From: Bacillus sp. 03113
GTDB taxonomy: Bacteria; Bacillota; Bacilli; Bacillales; Cytobacillaceae
DNA length: 64,000 bases
Assembly: GCF_006546985.1 (NCBI RefSeq)
Contig: NZ_VATK01000005.1
Span: forward strand, 124,001-188,000
Direction of reading: 5' to 3'
This document shows positions 54,733-64,000 of the stretch, piece by piece. Within the stretch, counting starts at the first letter, position 1, and each line of letters opens with the position of its first letter. A program made the translations under genes and the position numbers. The notes beneath the pieces are model-generated. The model was given only the letters and a program-made list of their open reading frames with translations, was not told where the DNA came from and made no database searches.

Positions 54733-54883
54733 AAAACATTTAATAGGGTATGAACAAGGCTATTTTAGAGAATCAGTGAATATGTTATGCTATTTTATAT
54801 ACAACCTATGATCTACTTTTTTAAGATTGAATTTTATACAAAAAAGTACAATTGAATTACACATGAAAGTGAGTGATCCTTCT

Positions 54884-56776
54884 ATGGATCTGTTATCAAT
54901 AAAAGACCCATCTTTTTTAAAAGAGCTTTCTATCAAAGAGTTGGAAGCGCTTAGTCAGGATATCCGACAATTTTTAATTGAGAAGCTCTCTGTTACAGGA
55001 GGACATATAGGACCTAATCTAGGTGTTGTAGAATTGACGGTTGCTCTTCATAAATGTTTCGATAGTCCTAAGGATAAATTGATTTGGGATGTCGGTCATC
55101 AATCATATGTTCATAAAATCCTAACAGGACGGGCAAGCGAATTTGATACGTTAAGACAATATGAAGGACTTTGTGGTTTCCCAAAAAGAAATGAGAGCGA
55201 ACATGATGTTTGGGAGACTGGGCATAGTTCTACTTCATTATCTGCAGCAATGGGGATGGCTATAGCAAGAGACTTAAAAAAAGAAAAATCCCATATCATT
55301 CCTATTATTGGTGATGGTGCTTTAACAGGCGGGATGGCATTAGAAGCTTTAAACCATATTGGTCATGAAAGAAAAAATATACTTGTTATTCTCAATGATA
55401 ATGAGATGTCCATCGCTCCAAATGTTGGAGCTCTTCATAATGTTTTGACAAGGCTTCGTACAGCTGGAAAATATAATTGGGCTAAGGATGAGCTTGAGCA
55501 GCTATTGAAGAAAATCCCTGCTGTTGGTGGAAAACTAGCTGCAACAGCTGAAAGAATCAAGGATAGCTTAAAATATTTATTAGTGTCCGGAATATTTTTT
55601 GAGGAACTAGGATTTACTTATATTGGCCCAGTCGATGGCCATAGCTATGAAAATTTATTTGATCACCTTATGTACGCGAAAAAAATTGATGGGCCAGTCC
55701 TTCTTCATGTAATTACGAAAAAGGGGAAAGGGTATAAACCAGCTGAAAGAGATAAAATTGGGACATGGCATGGTACTGGACCTTATAAAATTGAAACAGG
55801 GGACTTCGTAAAACCAGCTATTACAGCACCGGCATGGAGTAAGCTTGTAAGTGAAACAGTACGAAAGCTTGCAAGAAAAGATGATCGAATTGTTGCGATT
55901 ACTCCTGCAATGGCCGTTGGCTCTAAGCTAGAAGGCTTTACAAGTGAATTTCCAGATCGGATGTATGATGTTGGAATAGCAGAACAGCATGCAGCAACCG
56001 TTGCTGCTGGATTAGCCACACAAAATATGAAGCCTTTTTTGGCGATCTATTCTACCTTTCTACAACGGGCATATGATCAACTCGTCCATGATATTAGCAG
56101 ACAAAATTTAAACGTCTTTATTGGAATTGATCGTGCAGGTTTAGTTGGAGCTGATGGAGAAACTCATCAAGGTGTTTTTGATATTGCTTTTCTTAGACAT
56201 TTACCAAATATGGTAATCATGATGCCAAAGGATGAAAATGAAGGCCAGCATATGGTATACACAGCTTTGGAATACAATGATGGTCCCATTGCATTGAGAT
56301 TTCCACGTGGAAACGGCCTAGGGGTGCCGATGGATGAAACTCTAAAAACCATTCCTATTGGGGAATGGGAGGTTCTTAGAGAGGGAAAAGATGCCTCCAT
56401 TGTAACGTTTGGTACAACGATTCCGATGGCTATGGAAGCTAGTCGACAATTAGAAAAACAAGGTTACTCCATTCAGGTCGTTAATGCAAGATTTATCAAA
56501 CCATTAGATAAAGAATTACTTAAGCAGCTTTTAGAGCAAAATATGCCTATTTTAACAATAGAAGAAGCTGTTCTTCTTGGAGGCTTTGGAAGCTCGGTGT
56601 TAGAATTTGCTCATGATAATGGCTTTCATCATGCTGTAATTGAAAGAATGGGCATACCAGATCGATTTATCGAACATGGAAGCGTAGATGAGCTATTAAG
56701 AGAAATTGGTTTAACAACAGAACATGTTGTTCAAAAAATAAAAACCATTTCGAGAAAAAAACAAAAAAGGGCTTAA
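54884..56776 (+). CDS. dxs: 1-deoxy-D-xylulose-5-phosphate synthase
   Basis: Dxs condenses pyruvate and glyceraldehyde-3-phosphate in the first step of the MEP pathway, using thiamine diphosphate. The 630-residue protein has the TPP motif [20 protein letters not shown], the histidine segments [15 protein letters not shown] and [14 protein letters not shown], and the C-terminal transketolase part [15 protein letters not shown]. The ATG at 54884 ([12 protein letters not shown]) aligns with the B. subtilis start; upstream ATGs at 54827 and 54863 add unrelated residues. Confidence 0.95.
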   Translation: MDLLSIKDPSFLKELSIKELEALSQDIRQFLIEKLSVTGGHIGPNLGVVELTVALHKCFDSPKDKLIWDVGHQSYVHKILTGRASEFDTLRQYEGLCGFPKRNESEHDVWETGHSSTSLSAAMGMAIARDLKKEKSHIIPIIGDGALTGGMALEALNHIGHERKNILVILNDNEMSIAPNVGALHNVLTRLRTAGKYNWAKDELEQLLKKIPAVGGKLAATAERIKDSLKYLLVSGIFFEELGFTYIGPVDGHSYENLFDHLMYAKKIDGPVLLHVITKKGKGYKPAERDKIGTWHGTGPYKIETGDFVKPAITAPAWSKLVSETVRKLARKDDRIVAITPAMAVGSKLEGFTSEFPDRMYDVGIAEQHAATVAAGLATQNMKPFLAIYSTFLQRAYDQLVHDISRQNLNVFIGIDRAGLVGADGETHQGVFDIAFLRHLPNMVIMMPKDENEGQHMVYTALEYNDGPIALRFPRGNGLGVPMDETLKTIPIGEWEVLREGKDASIVTFGTTIPMAMEASRQLEKQGYSIQVVNARFIKPLDKELLKQLLEQNMPILTIEEAVLLGGFGSSVLEFAHDNGFHHAVIERMGIPDRFIEHGSVDELLREIGLTTEHVVQKIKTISRKKQKRA

Positions 56777-56779
56777 AGA

Positions 56780-57625
56780 ATGAAAAATCAGAAAGAACGA
56801 TTAGATATTTTATTGGTTGAAAATGGATTGTTTGAAACGAGAGAAAAAGCAAAAAGAGCGGTAATGGCAGGGTTAGTCTTTGCAAATGAAACAAGACTTG
56901 AAAAGCCAGGTGAAAAAATTGATCGTGATACTCTCTTAACGGTTAAAGGAAAAAAGCTTCCATATGTAAGTCGTGGAGGTCTTAAATTGGAGAAAGCCTT
57001 AAAGGTCTTTCATGTTGATATTCAAGATAAGGTTTTGCTCGATATCGGTGCATCAACAGGAGGCTTTACGGATTGTGCTCTTCAAAATGGTGCCAAATTA
57101 TCGTATGCACTTGATGTTGGCTATAATCAGCTTGCTTGGAAACTGCGACAAGATGATCGTGTCGTCGTGATGGAACGAACGAATTTCCGCTATGTTACAC
57201 CTAACGATTTAGTCCGGGAAAAACCTAATTTTGCTTCCATTGACGTCTCATTTATTTCTTTAAAGCTTATACTCCCTGTTTTAATAACGTTACTTGAACA
57301 GGGAAGTGACATTATCGCACTCATTAAGCCTCAATTTGAAGCTGGAAGAGACCAGGTCGGGAAAAAAGGGATTGTAAGAGATCCTAAAACCCATGAGCAG
57401 GTGATAAATACGATTCTTTCCTTTGCTCTTGAACTAGGATTAGATGTGAAAAACCTTTCCTACTCACCCATAACGGGCGGAGATGGCAATATTGAATTTT
57501 TAGCACACTTTTTTTGGGAAAAAGACAAAGAAACAGGTCAAAATTTTCTTTCGACAACTAATAGTCAAATTGTAGCAGAGGCTCATGCGGAGTTAAAAAC
57601 AAAGCAAAGTAAATCAGAGGAATAA
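56780..57625 (+). CDS. yqxC: TlyA-family rRNA methyltransferase / hemolysin-like YqxC
   Basis: The 281-residue protein has an N-terminal S4 RNA-binding domain (ERLDILLVENGLFETREKAK, YVSRGGLKLEKAL) and a FtsJ-like methyltransferase domain with the SAM motif LLDIGASTGGFTDCALQNGA. TlyA proteins 2'-O-methylate rRNA; the target in Bacillus is not shown by the sequence. It follows dxs by three bases. Confidence 0.93.
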   Translation: MKNQKERLDILLVENGLFETREKAKRAVMAGLVFANETRLEKPGEKIDRDTLLTVKGKKLPYVSRGGLKLEKALKVFHVDIQDKVLLDIGASTGGFTDCALQNGAKLSYALDVGYNQLAWKLRQDDRVVVMERTNFRYVTPNDLVREKPNFASIDVSFISLKLILPVLITLLEQGSDIIALIKPQFEAGRDQVGKKGIVRDPKTHEQVINTILSFALELGLDVKNLSYSPITGGDGNIEFLAHFFWEKDKETGQNFLSTTNSQIVAEAHAELKTKQSKSEE

Positions 57626-57647
57626 GGAAGCACTTATTCCTCTTTTC
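57617..57647 (+). terminator. Terminator overlapping the end of yqxC
   Basis: GAGGAATAAG pairs perfectly with CTTATTCCTC, followed by TTTT. Confidence 0.8.
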
Positions 57648-57738
57648 TACTATACATATGAAAAAAAAGAAATCACAAACATAAAAAGAATTTACATCCA
57701 TCTAAAGAAGGAATTTGTCAAAAAAAATCGAAATGATT

Positions 57739-57815
57739 AAGAAAAGCGGCCGATTAAAAACGCCATGTCCTGTGGCAACATCGGCACTCGTACATCCTGT
57801 ACGTTGGATGATGCT
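57739..57815. repeat. Dispersed repeat, family copy 2 (partial)
   Basis: The segment from GAAAAGCGGCCGATTAAAAA through CCTGTGGCAACATCGGCACT and CGTACATCCTGTACGTTG is nearly the same as part of the repeat at 60163-60220. It lies between yqxC and argR. Confidence 0.6.
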
Positions 57816-57895
57816 TTTCAATCCATGAAAAAAAGACTAGAAAATAAAAAGGCAATCTGAAGCCATCGGGTTTTGATTGGTAAGAGGTGATAGAG

Positions 57896-58345
57896 ATGAA
57901 TAAAGGACAACGACATATTAAAATAAGAGAAATTATTACCAATAATGAAATTGAAACGCAAGATGACTTAGTGGATGAGTTGAAAAATGCGGGTTTTAAT
58001 GTAACCCAAGCAACTGTGTCCAGAGATATTAAAGAATTACACTTGGTGAAGGTTCCTTTATCAGATGGTCGCTACAAATATAGCTTACCAGCAGATCAAA
58101 GATTTAATCCATCGCAAAAACTGAAGAGAAACCTAATGGATGCCTTTGTAAAATTGGACTCTGCAGGACATTTCTTAGTGATGAAGACATTGCCAGGTAA
58201 CGCGATGGCTATTGCATCTTTAATTGACCACTTAGAATGGGAAGAAATCATCGGCACGATTGGCGGAGATGATACAATTCTAATCATCTGTAGAAATCCA
58301 GAAGATACTGAGGGAATATCAGATCGTTTTCTTGACATGCTATAA
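57896..58345 (+). CDS. argR: Arginine repressor / activator (AhrC)
   Basis: The 149-residue protein has an N-terminal winged helix ([38 protein letters not shown]) and a C-terminal hexamerisation and arginine-binding domain ([14 protein letters not shown] with the GDD arginine contact). It represses arginine biosynthesis and activates catabolism. AGAGGTGAT precedes the ATG. The length matches B. subtilis AhrC. Confidence 0.95.
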   Translation: MNKGQRHIKIREIITNNEIETQDDLVDELKNAGFNVTQATVSRDIKELHLVKVPLSDGRYKYSLPADQRFNPSQKLKRNLMDAFVKLDSAGHFLVMKTLPGNAMAIASLIDHLEWEEIIGTIGGDDTILIICRNPEDTEGISDRFLDML

Positions 58346-58362
58346 TCTGGGGTGAAGTAACC

Positions 58363-60051
58363 TTGCTACATGAAGTAAGTATAAAAAACTTTGCAATCAT
58401 AGAGGCCCTTTCCATAACTTTTGAAAAGGGTTTGACTGTATTGACTGGAGAAACCGGTGCTGGGAAATCCATTATTATTGATGCCATTCATTTACTAACC
58501 GGGGGAAGAGGCTCTTCTGAATTCGTACGTCACGGTGAAGATAAGACAGAAATTGAAGGTTTATTTCTGTTAGATGGAAAAGAGCATCCTTGTTTGGAAA
58601 AAGCAAAAGAGTTCGGTATTGAAATGGAAGATGGAACGATTATTTTAAAGCGTGATATATACAAAAATGGCAAAAGTGTATGTCGCATCAATGGGAAGCT
58701 AGTTACGATCTCCGTTTTAAGAGAAATCGGGGCTACACTTATTGATATTCATGGACAACATGAACATCAGGAGCTAATGGATGAAACCATGCATCTTTCC
58801 CTGCTTGATCAATTTAGATCAGCTGAAATCATGCCTTCTATAGAAGAATATAGTCGATTATATCGATCATTTGAACAAACGAAAAAAAAATTAAAGAATT
58901 TAACAGAAAATGAGCAACAAACAGCTCATCGTCTTGATCTTATCCAATTTCAGCTACAAGAAATTCAATCCGCTAATTTAAAAATAAATGAAGATGAAGA
59001 TTTAAATGAAGAAAAAAAGAAGCTTTCCAATTTCGAGCGTATTCATGAATCTGTTCAAACAAGCTATTCTGCGTTAAAAGATGAACAAAAAGGGCTTGAT
59101 TGGATTGGGCTTGTTATGGGTCATTTGGAAAATGCTGCCGACCTGGATCCAGTCTATAAGGAATGGGCAGACGCTGTTTCAAATAGCTATTATATTCTAG
59201 AAGATGTTTCAACCTCTTTAAGAAATGAACTTGAAAATCTTGAATATGATCCACAGCGATTAATTGAAATCGAAGACAGATTAAATGAAATTCATCAATT
59301 AAAAAGAAAATATGGAAAAACAATTGATGAAATTCTGGAGTATGCGGCAAAAATTGAAGAAGAAATGGAAACTCTTTTGAATAAAGAAACACATATTCAA
59401 CAAATTGAACAGGAACTTGAAGTAATCAAGAAGGATTTAATTGTTGAAGGAAATGAGTTAAGCCGCATACGTAAAAATGCTGCTGATGTGCTATCAGATC
59501 TTATTCATAAGGAGCTTAAGGAGCTTTATATGGACAAGACAGTCTTTGAAGTAAGGCTCAGTTCGGATGAAAACGTATTTTTTCATAATGGCATGGATGT
59601 TGCTGAATTTTATCTTTCAACAAATCCAGGTGAACCATTAAAGCCATTGTCAAAAATTGCTTCAGGTGGAGAGCTTTCCAGAATTATGCTTGCTTTAAAA
59701 AGCATCTTTTCAAAGCATCAGGGTGTAACATCGATCATTTTTGATGAAGTAGACACTGGTGTGAGTGGTAGAGTAGCACAAGCCATCGCTGAAAAAATAC
59801 ACAATGTTTCTATTGACTCACAAGTTCTTTGCATCTCTCATTTGCCTCAGGTAGCAGCGATGGCTGATACACATTTATTTATTGCAAAATCAACTTCTGA
59901 TGGAAGAACAACGACAACCGTCAAGCCATTATCATTGGAAGAAAAAATAAATGAAATCGGAAGAATGATCTCAGGGGTGGAAATAACCGATCTAACGAAA
60001 AAGCATGCTGATGAATTACTGCAGCTAGCCCGAAATATAAAGGAATCTTAA
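58363..60051 (+). CDS. recN: DNA repair protein RecN
   Basis: This SMC-like ATPase acts early at double-strand breaks. The 562-residue protein has Walker A LTGETGAGKSIIIDAI (residues ~28-43), long central coiled coils, the signature SKIASGGELSRIMLALKSIF and Walker B TSIIFDEVDTGVSGRVAQAI. The TTG start follows GGGGTGA. Slightly shorter than in B. subtilis (576) owing to a missing segment before the signature motif. Confidence 0.95.
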   Translation: MLHEVSIKNFAIIEALSITFEKGLTVLTGETGAGKSIIIDAIHLLTGGRGSSEFVRHGEDKTEIEGLFLLDGKEHPCLEKAKEFGIEMEDGTIILKRDIYKNGKSVCRINGKLVTISVLREIGATLIDIHGQHEHQELMDETMHLSLLDQFRSAEIMPSIEEYSRLYRSFEQTKKKLKNLTENEQQTAHRLDLIQFQLQEIQSANLKINEDEDLNEEKKKLSNFERIHESVQTSYSALKDEQKGLDWIGLVMGHLENAADLDPVYKEWADAVSNSYYILEDVSTSLRNELENLEYDPQRLIEIEDRLNEIHQLKRKYGKTIDEILEYAAKIEEEMETLLNKETHIQQIEQELEVIKKDLIVEGNELSRIRKNAADVLSDLIHKELKELYMDKTVFEVRLSSDENVFFHNGMDVAEFYLSTNPGEPLKPLSKIASGGELSRIMLALKSIFSKHQGVTSIIFDEVDTGVSGRVAQAIAEKIHNVSIDSQVLCISHLPQVAAMADTHLFIAKSTSDGRTTTTVKPLSLEEKINEIGRMISGVEITDLTKKHADELLQLARNIKES

Positions 60052-60057
60052 ATTAGA

Positions 60058-60230
60058 AAAGTGGAAGCGCCTTGATCAGCCGCGACAGACATAAGCCGCA
60101 ATATGCAGGAAATCCTGATTTCTGGAGTATTGCGGCTTATGATCCGAGCGGCTAGGCGCTGGCCGATTAAAGGCGCCACCTCCTGTGGCAACATCGGCAC
60201 TCGTACATCCTGAACGTCGGAACTAGACAC
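60058..60230. repeat. Composite nested inverted repeat, family copy 3
   Basis: Three arms nest within about 95 bp: GCGCC/GGCGC, AGCCGC/GCGGCT and ATAAGCCGCAATA/TATTGCGGCTTAT (60091-60103 and 60128-60140). A GCCGATTAAAGGCGCC segment shared with 57750 and a CTAGACA end shared with 41985 follow. It is a larger version of the other family copies. Confidence 0.7.
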
Positions 60231-60268
60231 TGATCGAAGATTTAAAAACTTATGATATTTTCTTAAGC

Positions 60269-60340
60269 AAAAAGAACGCGTACTTAAAATGCCGGACAAC
60301 CTAGTCGGTTTTGGTATTTTAAGTACGCGTTCTTTTTATG
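60269..60340. terminator. Very long bidirectional terminator hairpin
   Basis: AAAAAGAACGCGTACTTAAA pairs without mismatch with TTTAAGTACGCGTTCTTTTT, flanked by A and T tracts, between recN and yunB. Confidence 0.85.
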
Positions 60341-60412
60341 TGTTCAAGAAAAATAATTCAGTGATTTTTCTTCTCGCCCAATCATATTAATTAGACAAAG
60401 GGGGTGTGGCCA

Positions 60413-61183
60413 ATGTGGAAAAAATACAGATGGATTAGACGAAGGCATCACAAGCGTCCTCTAGGGTTTCCTAAGGTCATGCTCATTACACTTATTGTAT
60501 TTATCATTTTTAATATGTTTTCTCTATGGGTGATTGATCATTCGATTAAACCGATCATACAAGATATCTCAAAAATTGAAATTAATCGTATTGCGACAGA
60601 TGCGATAAATGATTCGATTAATGAGAATATTACAAATAAGGTTGATCTAGAAAAATTAATCGTCTTTCATAAAAGAGAAGATGGGTTTCCTCCTACATAC
60701 AGCTTTAATCCAAACGAATACAATCGAATCATGTCCATTACAACAAAGGATATTGAAAAAAGGTTAGGGATTGTACATTCAGATGAAATTGTAAACCGTA
60801 ATTTAAACAATATTGAGGATGCCCAGCTTGGATCTGTTATTTATTATATTCCGTTAGGAGTTGCGACAAAAAACACTCTGTTAGCCAACCTCGGACCAAA
60901 AATACCCGTAAAACTAGCTCTTGTACGAGATGTTGAATCAAAGTTTCTTACAAAATTCTCAGATGTTGGAATTAATAATTCTTGGCTTGAATTATTTGTT
61001 GAATTTAAGATCAATATTCAGGTTGTTATTCCTTTTCACTCAGAAAATACTGCACCGATTTCGCAGCAAGTAAAGGTTGGAGACTTGTTTATCCCAGGTC
61101 AAGTACCTGATTATTATAGTAAAGAAAATGGCCTTCCAAATCCAGCGTCCATTCATCCAACAAAAAAACAAGATAAGAAATAA
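60413..61183 (+). CDS. yunB: Sporulation protein YunB
   Basis: The 256-residue protein has a basic N-terminus, one membrane helix (VMLITLIVFIIFNMFSLWVI) and an extracytoplasmic domain with IATDAINDSINENI, IPLGVATKNTLLANLGPKIP and GINNSWLELFVEFKINIQVV, all typical of YunB. In B. subtilis yunB is under sigma-E control and lies elsewhere on the chromosome; here it stands between recN and spoIVB. The ATG at 60413 follows AAGGGGGTG; a GTG at 60404 overlaps that site. The molecular role is unknown. Confidence 0.88.
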   Translation: MWKKYRWIRRRHHKRPLGFPKVMLITLIVFIIFNMFSLWVIDHSIKPIIQDISKIEINRIATDAINDSINENITNKVDLEKLIVFHKREDGFPPTYSFNPNEYNRIMSITTKDIEKRLGIVHSDEIVNRNLNNIEDAQLGSVIYYIPLGVATKNTLLANLGPKIPVKLALVRDVESKFLTKFSDVGINNSWLELFVEFKINIQVVIPFHSENTAPISQQVKVGDLFIPGQVPDYYSKENGLPNPASIHPTKKQDKK

Positions 61184-61187
61184 GAAT

Positions 61188-61230
61188 AAAAGCGTTCATT
61201 TTCTTTATAAAAAGAAATGAATGCTTTTTT
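61188..61230 (+). terminator. Terminator of yunB
   Basis: AAAAGCGTTCATTT pairs with AAATGAATGCTTTT around CTTT/AAAG, followed by T residues. Confidence 0.85.
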
Positions 61231-61449
61231 ATTAGGAAAGTAAAGTCTTCAGAATCTCACTCGATTCAATCCAACACTTTACGTCGATGAGCAAGCTCGC
61301 TTCCGCCTTTTTTTACAAATTGTTATTCCTATCCATTCTGGGCAGCTTTTTTTATGCAGCCAAAGGTTATAAATGCTCTTGAAGGAGGCAAAATTAAAGA
61401 TGTAGCCATTAGACGTTTTCATGGACTAGAAGCGAGGAGAGTGAAAATA

Positions 61450-62739
61450 TTGAAATTTGAATACCTTAGAAAAATAATTGGTGGAATTCTCCTTGTTTCA
61501 TTAATTGCTATTGGATTTTTTAAACCTTTTCAGGAATACCTACAAATTCCTAAAAATATAACACTTTTTGAAGGTCAAAAGCAAACAATCAATAAAGCTT
61601 TGCCGGTAGCAGCTTTATTATCATCTGATAATGCAAGTATTTCTATAAATCAAGATCAAGATACAGTTGCAGTGCATGCGATGAAAAATGGAAAAAGTGA
61701 AATGCTATTAGAATTGGCAGGTTTGCCTATAAAAAAAGTAAATGTTAATGTTATTAAGGATTTTAAAGTTATCCCAGGCGGGCAGTCAATTGGTGTTAAG
61801 TTAAACACAGTTGGAGTTCTAGTGGTAGGACATCACCAAGTAAATACAGAGAAGGGCAAGGTGTCTCCAGGTGAGTTGGCTGGGATCAAAACAGGAGATA
61901 TGATAACGAAAATTAATGAAACAGAAATAGAAAAAATGGAAGATGTAGCTCCTTTTGTACAAGAATCTGGTGAAAGCGGAAAACCTTTAAACATAGAAAT
62001 AACTAGAGATAGTGGAAAAATAACAACACAGTTAACACCTCAAAAGGAAGAAGGAGAAGGATCCTATAAATTAGGCCTATATATTAGAGATTCGGCAGCA
62101 GGAATCGGAACGCTAACCTTTTATCATCCTGATTCAAAAAAATATGGAGCATTAGGTCATGTTATCTCAGATATGGACACAAAAAAGCCAATTGTTGTGG
62201 ATGATGGACAAGTTCTACGATCGACCGTAACTTCTATCGAAAAAGGAAGTAATGGTAATCCTGGTGAAAAACTTGCTCAGTTTTCTGACGATAGAGAAAT
62301 TATCGGAGACATCAGAACGAATAGTCCATATGGGATTTTTGGTAAGTTGAAAAAGGAAATACACAATGGAGTTATGGACCAAGCAATGCCAATTGCACTT
62401 TCCAATCAAGTAAAAGAAGGACCAGCTCAAATATTAACTGTCGTCGAAAATGATGAAGTAAAAAGCTTTGATATTGAAATTGTAAGTACAATTCCACAGA
62501 AATTTCCAGCAACGAAAGGGATGGTTCTGAAGGTTACCGATGAAGAGCTTCTTAAGAAAACGGGAGGAATTGTACAGGGTATGAGTGGAAGCCCAATCAT
62601 ACAAGATGGTAAATTAATTGGTGCTGTTACCCATGTTTTTGTAAATGACCCAACATCAGGTTATGGAGTTCATATTGAATGGATGTTAAATGAAGCAGGG
62701 ATTGATATTTACGGGAAAGCAGAAGAAAAAGCATCATAG
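61450..62739 (+). CDS. spoIVB: SpoIVB serine peptidase
   Basis: SpoIVB is made in the forespore and cleaves SpoIVFA in the intermembrane space, triggering sigma-K. The 429-residue protein has an N-terminal anchor ([20 protein letters not shown]), a PDZ domain ([20 protein letters not shown]) and an S55 peptidase domain with [11 protein letters not shown] (catalytic His) and [15 protein letters not shown] (serine near 379). The TTG at 61450 lies at good distance from GAGGAG; a GTG at 61441 is too close and earlier ATGs add non-homologous residues. Confidence 0.94.
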   Translation: MKFEYLRKIIGGILLVSLIAIGFFKPFQEYLQIPKNITLFEGQKQTINKALPVAALLSSDNASISINQDQDTVAVHAMKNGKSEMLLELAGLPIKKVNVNVIKDFKVIPGGQSIGVKLNTVGVLVVGHHQVNTEKGKVSPGELAGIKTGDMITKINETEIEKMEDVAPFVQESGESGKPLNIEITRDSGKITTQLTPQKEEGEGSYKLGLYIRDSAAGIGTLTFYHPDSKKYGALGHVISDMDTKKPIVVDDGQVLRSTVTSIEKGSNGNPGEKLAQFSDDREIIGDIRTNSPYGIFGKLKKEIHNGVMDQAMPIALSNQVKEGPAQILTVVENDEVKSFDIEIVSTIPQKFPATKGMVLKVTDEELLKKTGGIVQGMSGSPIIQDGKLIGAVTHVFVNDPTSGYGVHIEWMLNEAGIDIYGKAEEKAS

Positions 62740-62745
62740 CTTCAA

Positions 62746-62775
62746 AATGAGAGACGGAAATACCGTCTCTTTCCT
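62746..62775 (+). terminator. Terminator of spoIVB
   Basis: GAGAGACGG pairs with CCGTCTCTT around a short loop, with a weak T tract. Confidence 0.75.
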
Positions 62776-62871
62776 GTTCCTAAAAAAATATGATTGAATT
62801 TAGACGAAAAATAGAAGAATGAACAAAAAGTGTAGGATAAAATTACATAAAAAAGAAATTTTTAAAAAGGA

Positions 62872-62898
62872 AAAGGATTTTTAGAGGTAATGTCGAAT
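62872..62898 (+). promoter_or_regulatory. Sigma-H promoter of spo0A with overlapping 0A box
   Basis: AAAGGATTT, an 11-bp spacer and GTCGAAT match the sigma-H consensus (RNAGGAWWW-N11/12-RNNGAAT). The -10 overlaps TGTCGAA (62891-62897), a perfect Spo0A-binding box, as expected for an autoregulated spo0A. Confidence 0.8.
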
Positions 62899-62952
62899 CT
62901 GTTTTGTTAGAATATACTTTTAAAAAAAGAAAAATGCTAGCATATGGATAGA

Positions 62953-63028
62953 CCCATCATGCGAATATTCCTCTTTCAAAGAAAGCGCTTTGTATTCTTA
63001 GAAATAGGGATATCCGCTTGATGGGTTT
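62953..63028 (+). other. Large inverted repeat in the spo0A leader, with a cre-like site
   Basis: CCCATCATGCGAATATTCC pairs imperfectly with GGGATATCCGCTTGATGGG across about 75 bp. The loop holds GAAAGCGCTTT (62981-62991), a good match to the core of CcpA-binding cre sites. It lies in the ~300-nt leader between the sigma-H promoter and spo0A. Confidence 0.55.
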
Positions 63029-63209
63029 GAGCACGAAGTTATTTAAACCGTTTTAGCTTCTTACTTCTAAGGAATGAGTACTTATATATTGAACGAAGGG
63101 GTACAGTTAAAATTATTTATTTTTCCGTTCTTTCATGTCAGAAGGCTTCGTAGGTATAACTTTCTTATTTTTAATGAAGAATTATTTTGGAATAAGGGGG
63201 CAGCATTCA

Positions 63210-64000
63210 TTGAAGAAAATAAAGGTATGTGTTGTGGACGATAACCGTGAATTAGTTGGTCTACTTGAAGAATATATAGATTCTCAAGAGGATATGGAAG
63301 TGGTTGGAGTTGCTCATAATGGGCAAGATTGCCTCGAATTATTAGATCAGGTTGAGACTGATGTTTTGGTCTTAGATATTATAATGCCTCATTTAGATGG
63401 CCTAGCTGTATTAGAAAGAATTCGCGAAAGTAAATCATCTATGCCAAGTGTCATTATGCTGACAGCATTTGGTCAAGAAGATGTAACGAAAAAAGCCGTT
63501 GAATTAGGTGCTTCTTATTTTATATTAAAACCATTTGATATGGAGCATTTATCTAATCATATTCGTCAAGTAAGCGGCGGCTCAAGCTTTACTGTTAGAA
63601 AACAAGTGACATCTTCCTCGCAACGTTCGTCTAATGATTCAAAGCCAAAAAATTTGGAATCAAGTATTACGAGTATTATCCATGAAATTGGGGTGCCCGC
63701 ACATATTAAAGGCTATATGTACTTAAGGGAAGCCATTTCTATGGTTTATAACGATATCGAACTGCTTGGTTCAATTACAAAAGTACTATACCCTGATATA
63801 GCTAAGAAATATAATACGACTGCCAGCAGAGTAGAAAGAGCCATTAGACATGCGATTGAAGTTGCTTGGAGCCGAGGTAATATCGAATCCATTTCTTCCT
63901 TATTCGGCTACACGGTAAGCATGTCAAAAGCAAAGCCGACAAATAGCGAATTTATCGCCATGGTGGCCGATAAGTTAAGGCTTGAACATAAGGCCTCTTG
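63210..64000 (+). CDS. spo0A: Stage 0 sporulation master regulator Spo0A (stop cut by window edge)
   Basis: The response regulator has a receiver domain with acidic residues DD at 10-11, the phosphorylated Asp56 in [12 protein letters not shown] and the conserved Lys in FILKPFD. After a Ser-rich linker comes the Spo0A DNA-binding domain ([40 protein letters not shown]). The TTG start follows AAGGGGG. The frame is open to base 64000 and ends LRLEHKAS plus TG; the family ends at exactly this Ser, so the next base is almost certainly the last of a stop codon. Confidence 0.96.
   Translation, partial: MKKIKVCVVDDNRELVGLLEEYIDSQEDMEVVGVAHNGQDCLELLDQVETDVLVLDIIMPHLDGLAVLERIRESKSSMPSVIMLTAFGQEDVTKKAVELGASYFILKPFDMEHLSNHIRQVSGGSSFTVRKQVTSSSQRSSNDSKPKNLESSITSIIHEIGVPAHIKGYMYLREAISMVYNDIELLGSITKVLYPDIAKKYNTTASRVERAIRHAIEVAWSRGNIESISSLFGYTVSMSKAKPTNSEFIAMVADKLRLEHKAS

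Noticed and set aside
54827-54883. Longer N-terminus for Dxs
   Set aside because: The added residues do not resemble the family, and the B. subtilis start aligns with 54884.

Overview
This window is chromosomal DNA from an endospore-forming member of the Bacillaceae (Bacillus sensu lato). The evidence is the complete spoIIIAA-AH operon, spoIVB, yunB, splB and spo0A, the Bacillus-type order gcvT-gcvPA-gcvPB / yqhL / lipM / yqhO-P-Q-R / aroQ-yqhT-efp / spoIIIA / accBC-yqhY-nusB-xseAB-ispA-dxs-yqxC-argR-recN-spoIVB-spo0A, low G+C, and Bacillus-style ribosome binding sites. The genus cannot be fixed from the sequence alone. The first gene (gcvT) is cut at its 5' end. The last (spo0A) appears to be cut one base short of its stop codon.

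Layout. 1-3.85 kb: glycine cleavage genes closed by a terminator. 3.85-4.6 kb: decayed fragments (HTH regulator, RibD/DHFR-like protein, tRNA-Ala-like remnant). 4.6-10.4 kb: a more G+C-rich, probably acquired block with two divergent regulator/efflux units (TetR-MFS and MarR-SDR-MFS), each with visible operator repeats. 10.4-13.2 kb: a gene graveyard (TnpB, group II intron protein, SpoIIP and phosphoesterase fragments) around one live-looking unit, a SAM-I riboswitch ahead of an MsrA-like gene that lacks the catalytic cysteine. 13.2-14.7 kb: yqhL and lipM. 14.7-19.0 kb: nrdJ (B12-dependent ribonucleotide reductase), split by two group I introns only 30 nt apart, the second carrying an HNH endonuclease. 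19.0-22.8 kb: a LacI-rbsK-nucleoside hydrolase cassette, followed by a decayed second copy of the nrdJ 3' end. 22.9-23.75 kb: a PHP-type histidinol phosphatase. 23.96-34.7 kb: a sugar-uptake locus (LacI regulator, binding lipoprotein, ABC ATPase, two permeases, GH3 and GH13 glycosidases), preceded by a tandem array of seven palindromic LacI-type operators about 74 bp apart. 35.2-41.7 kb: splB, yqhO, yqhP, yqhQ, yqhR, aroQ, yqhT and efp. 41.7-43.6 kb: a probable 6S RNA, a composite inverted repeat and a secreted alkaline phosphatase. 43.8-64 kb: the spoIIIA operon, fatty-acid and isoprenoid genes, and the recN-yunB-spoIVB-spo0A sporulation block.

How the genes work together. The glycine cleavage enzymes use protein-bound lipoate, whose synthesis starts with LipM. 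The two efflux units are self-contained and probably drug- or solvent-inducible. The 24-35 kb locus should import an oligosaccharide and hydrolyse it in the cytoplasm under its own LacI repressor. The right half combines fatty-acid initiation (AccB/AccC), isoprenoid supply (Dxs/IspA), repair (XseAB, RecN) and the mother-cell/forespore signalling machinery (SpoIIIA, SpoIVB) that ends at the master regulator Spo0A.

The strongest candidates for follow-up are the twin introns in nrdJ, the helically phased operator array, and the SAM riboswitch that controls a catalytically altered MsrA-like protein.
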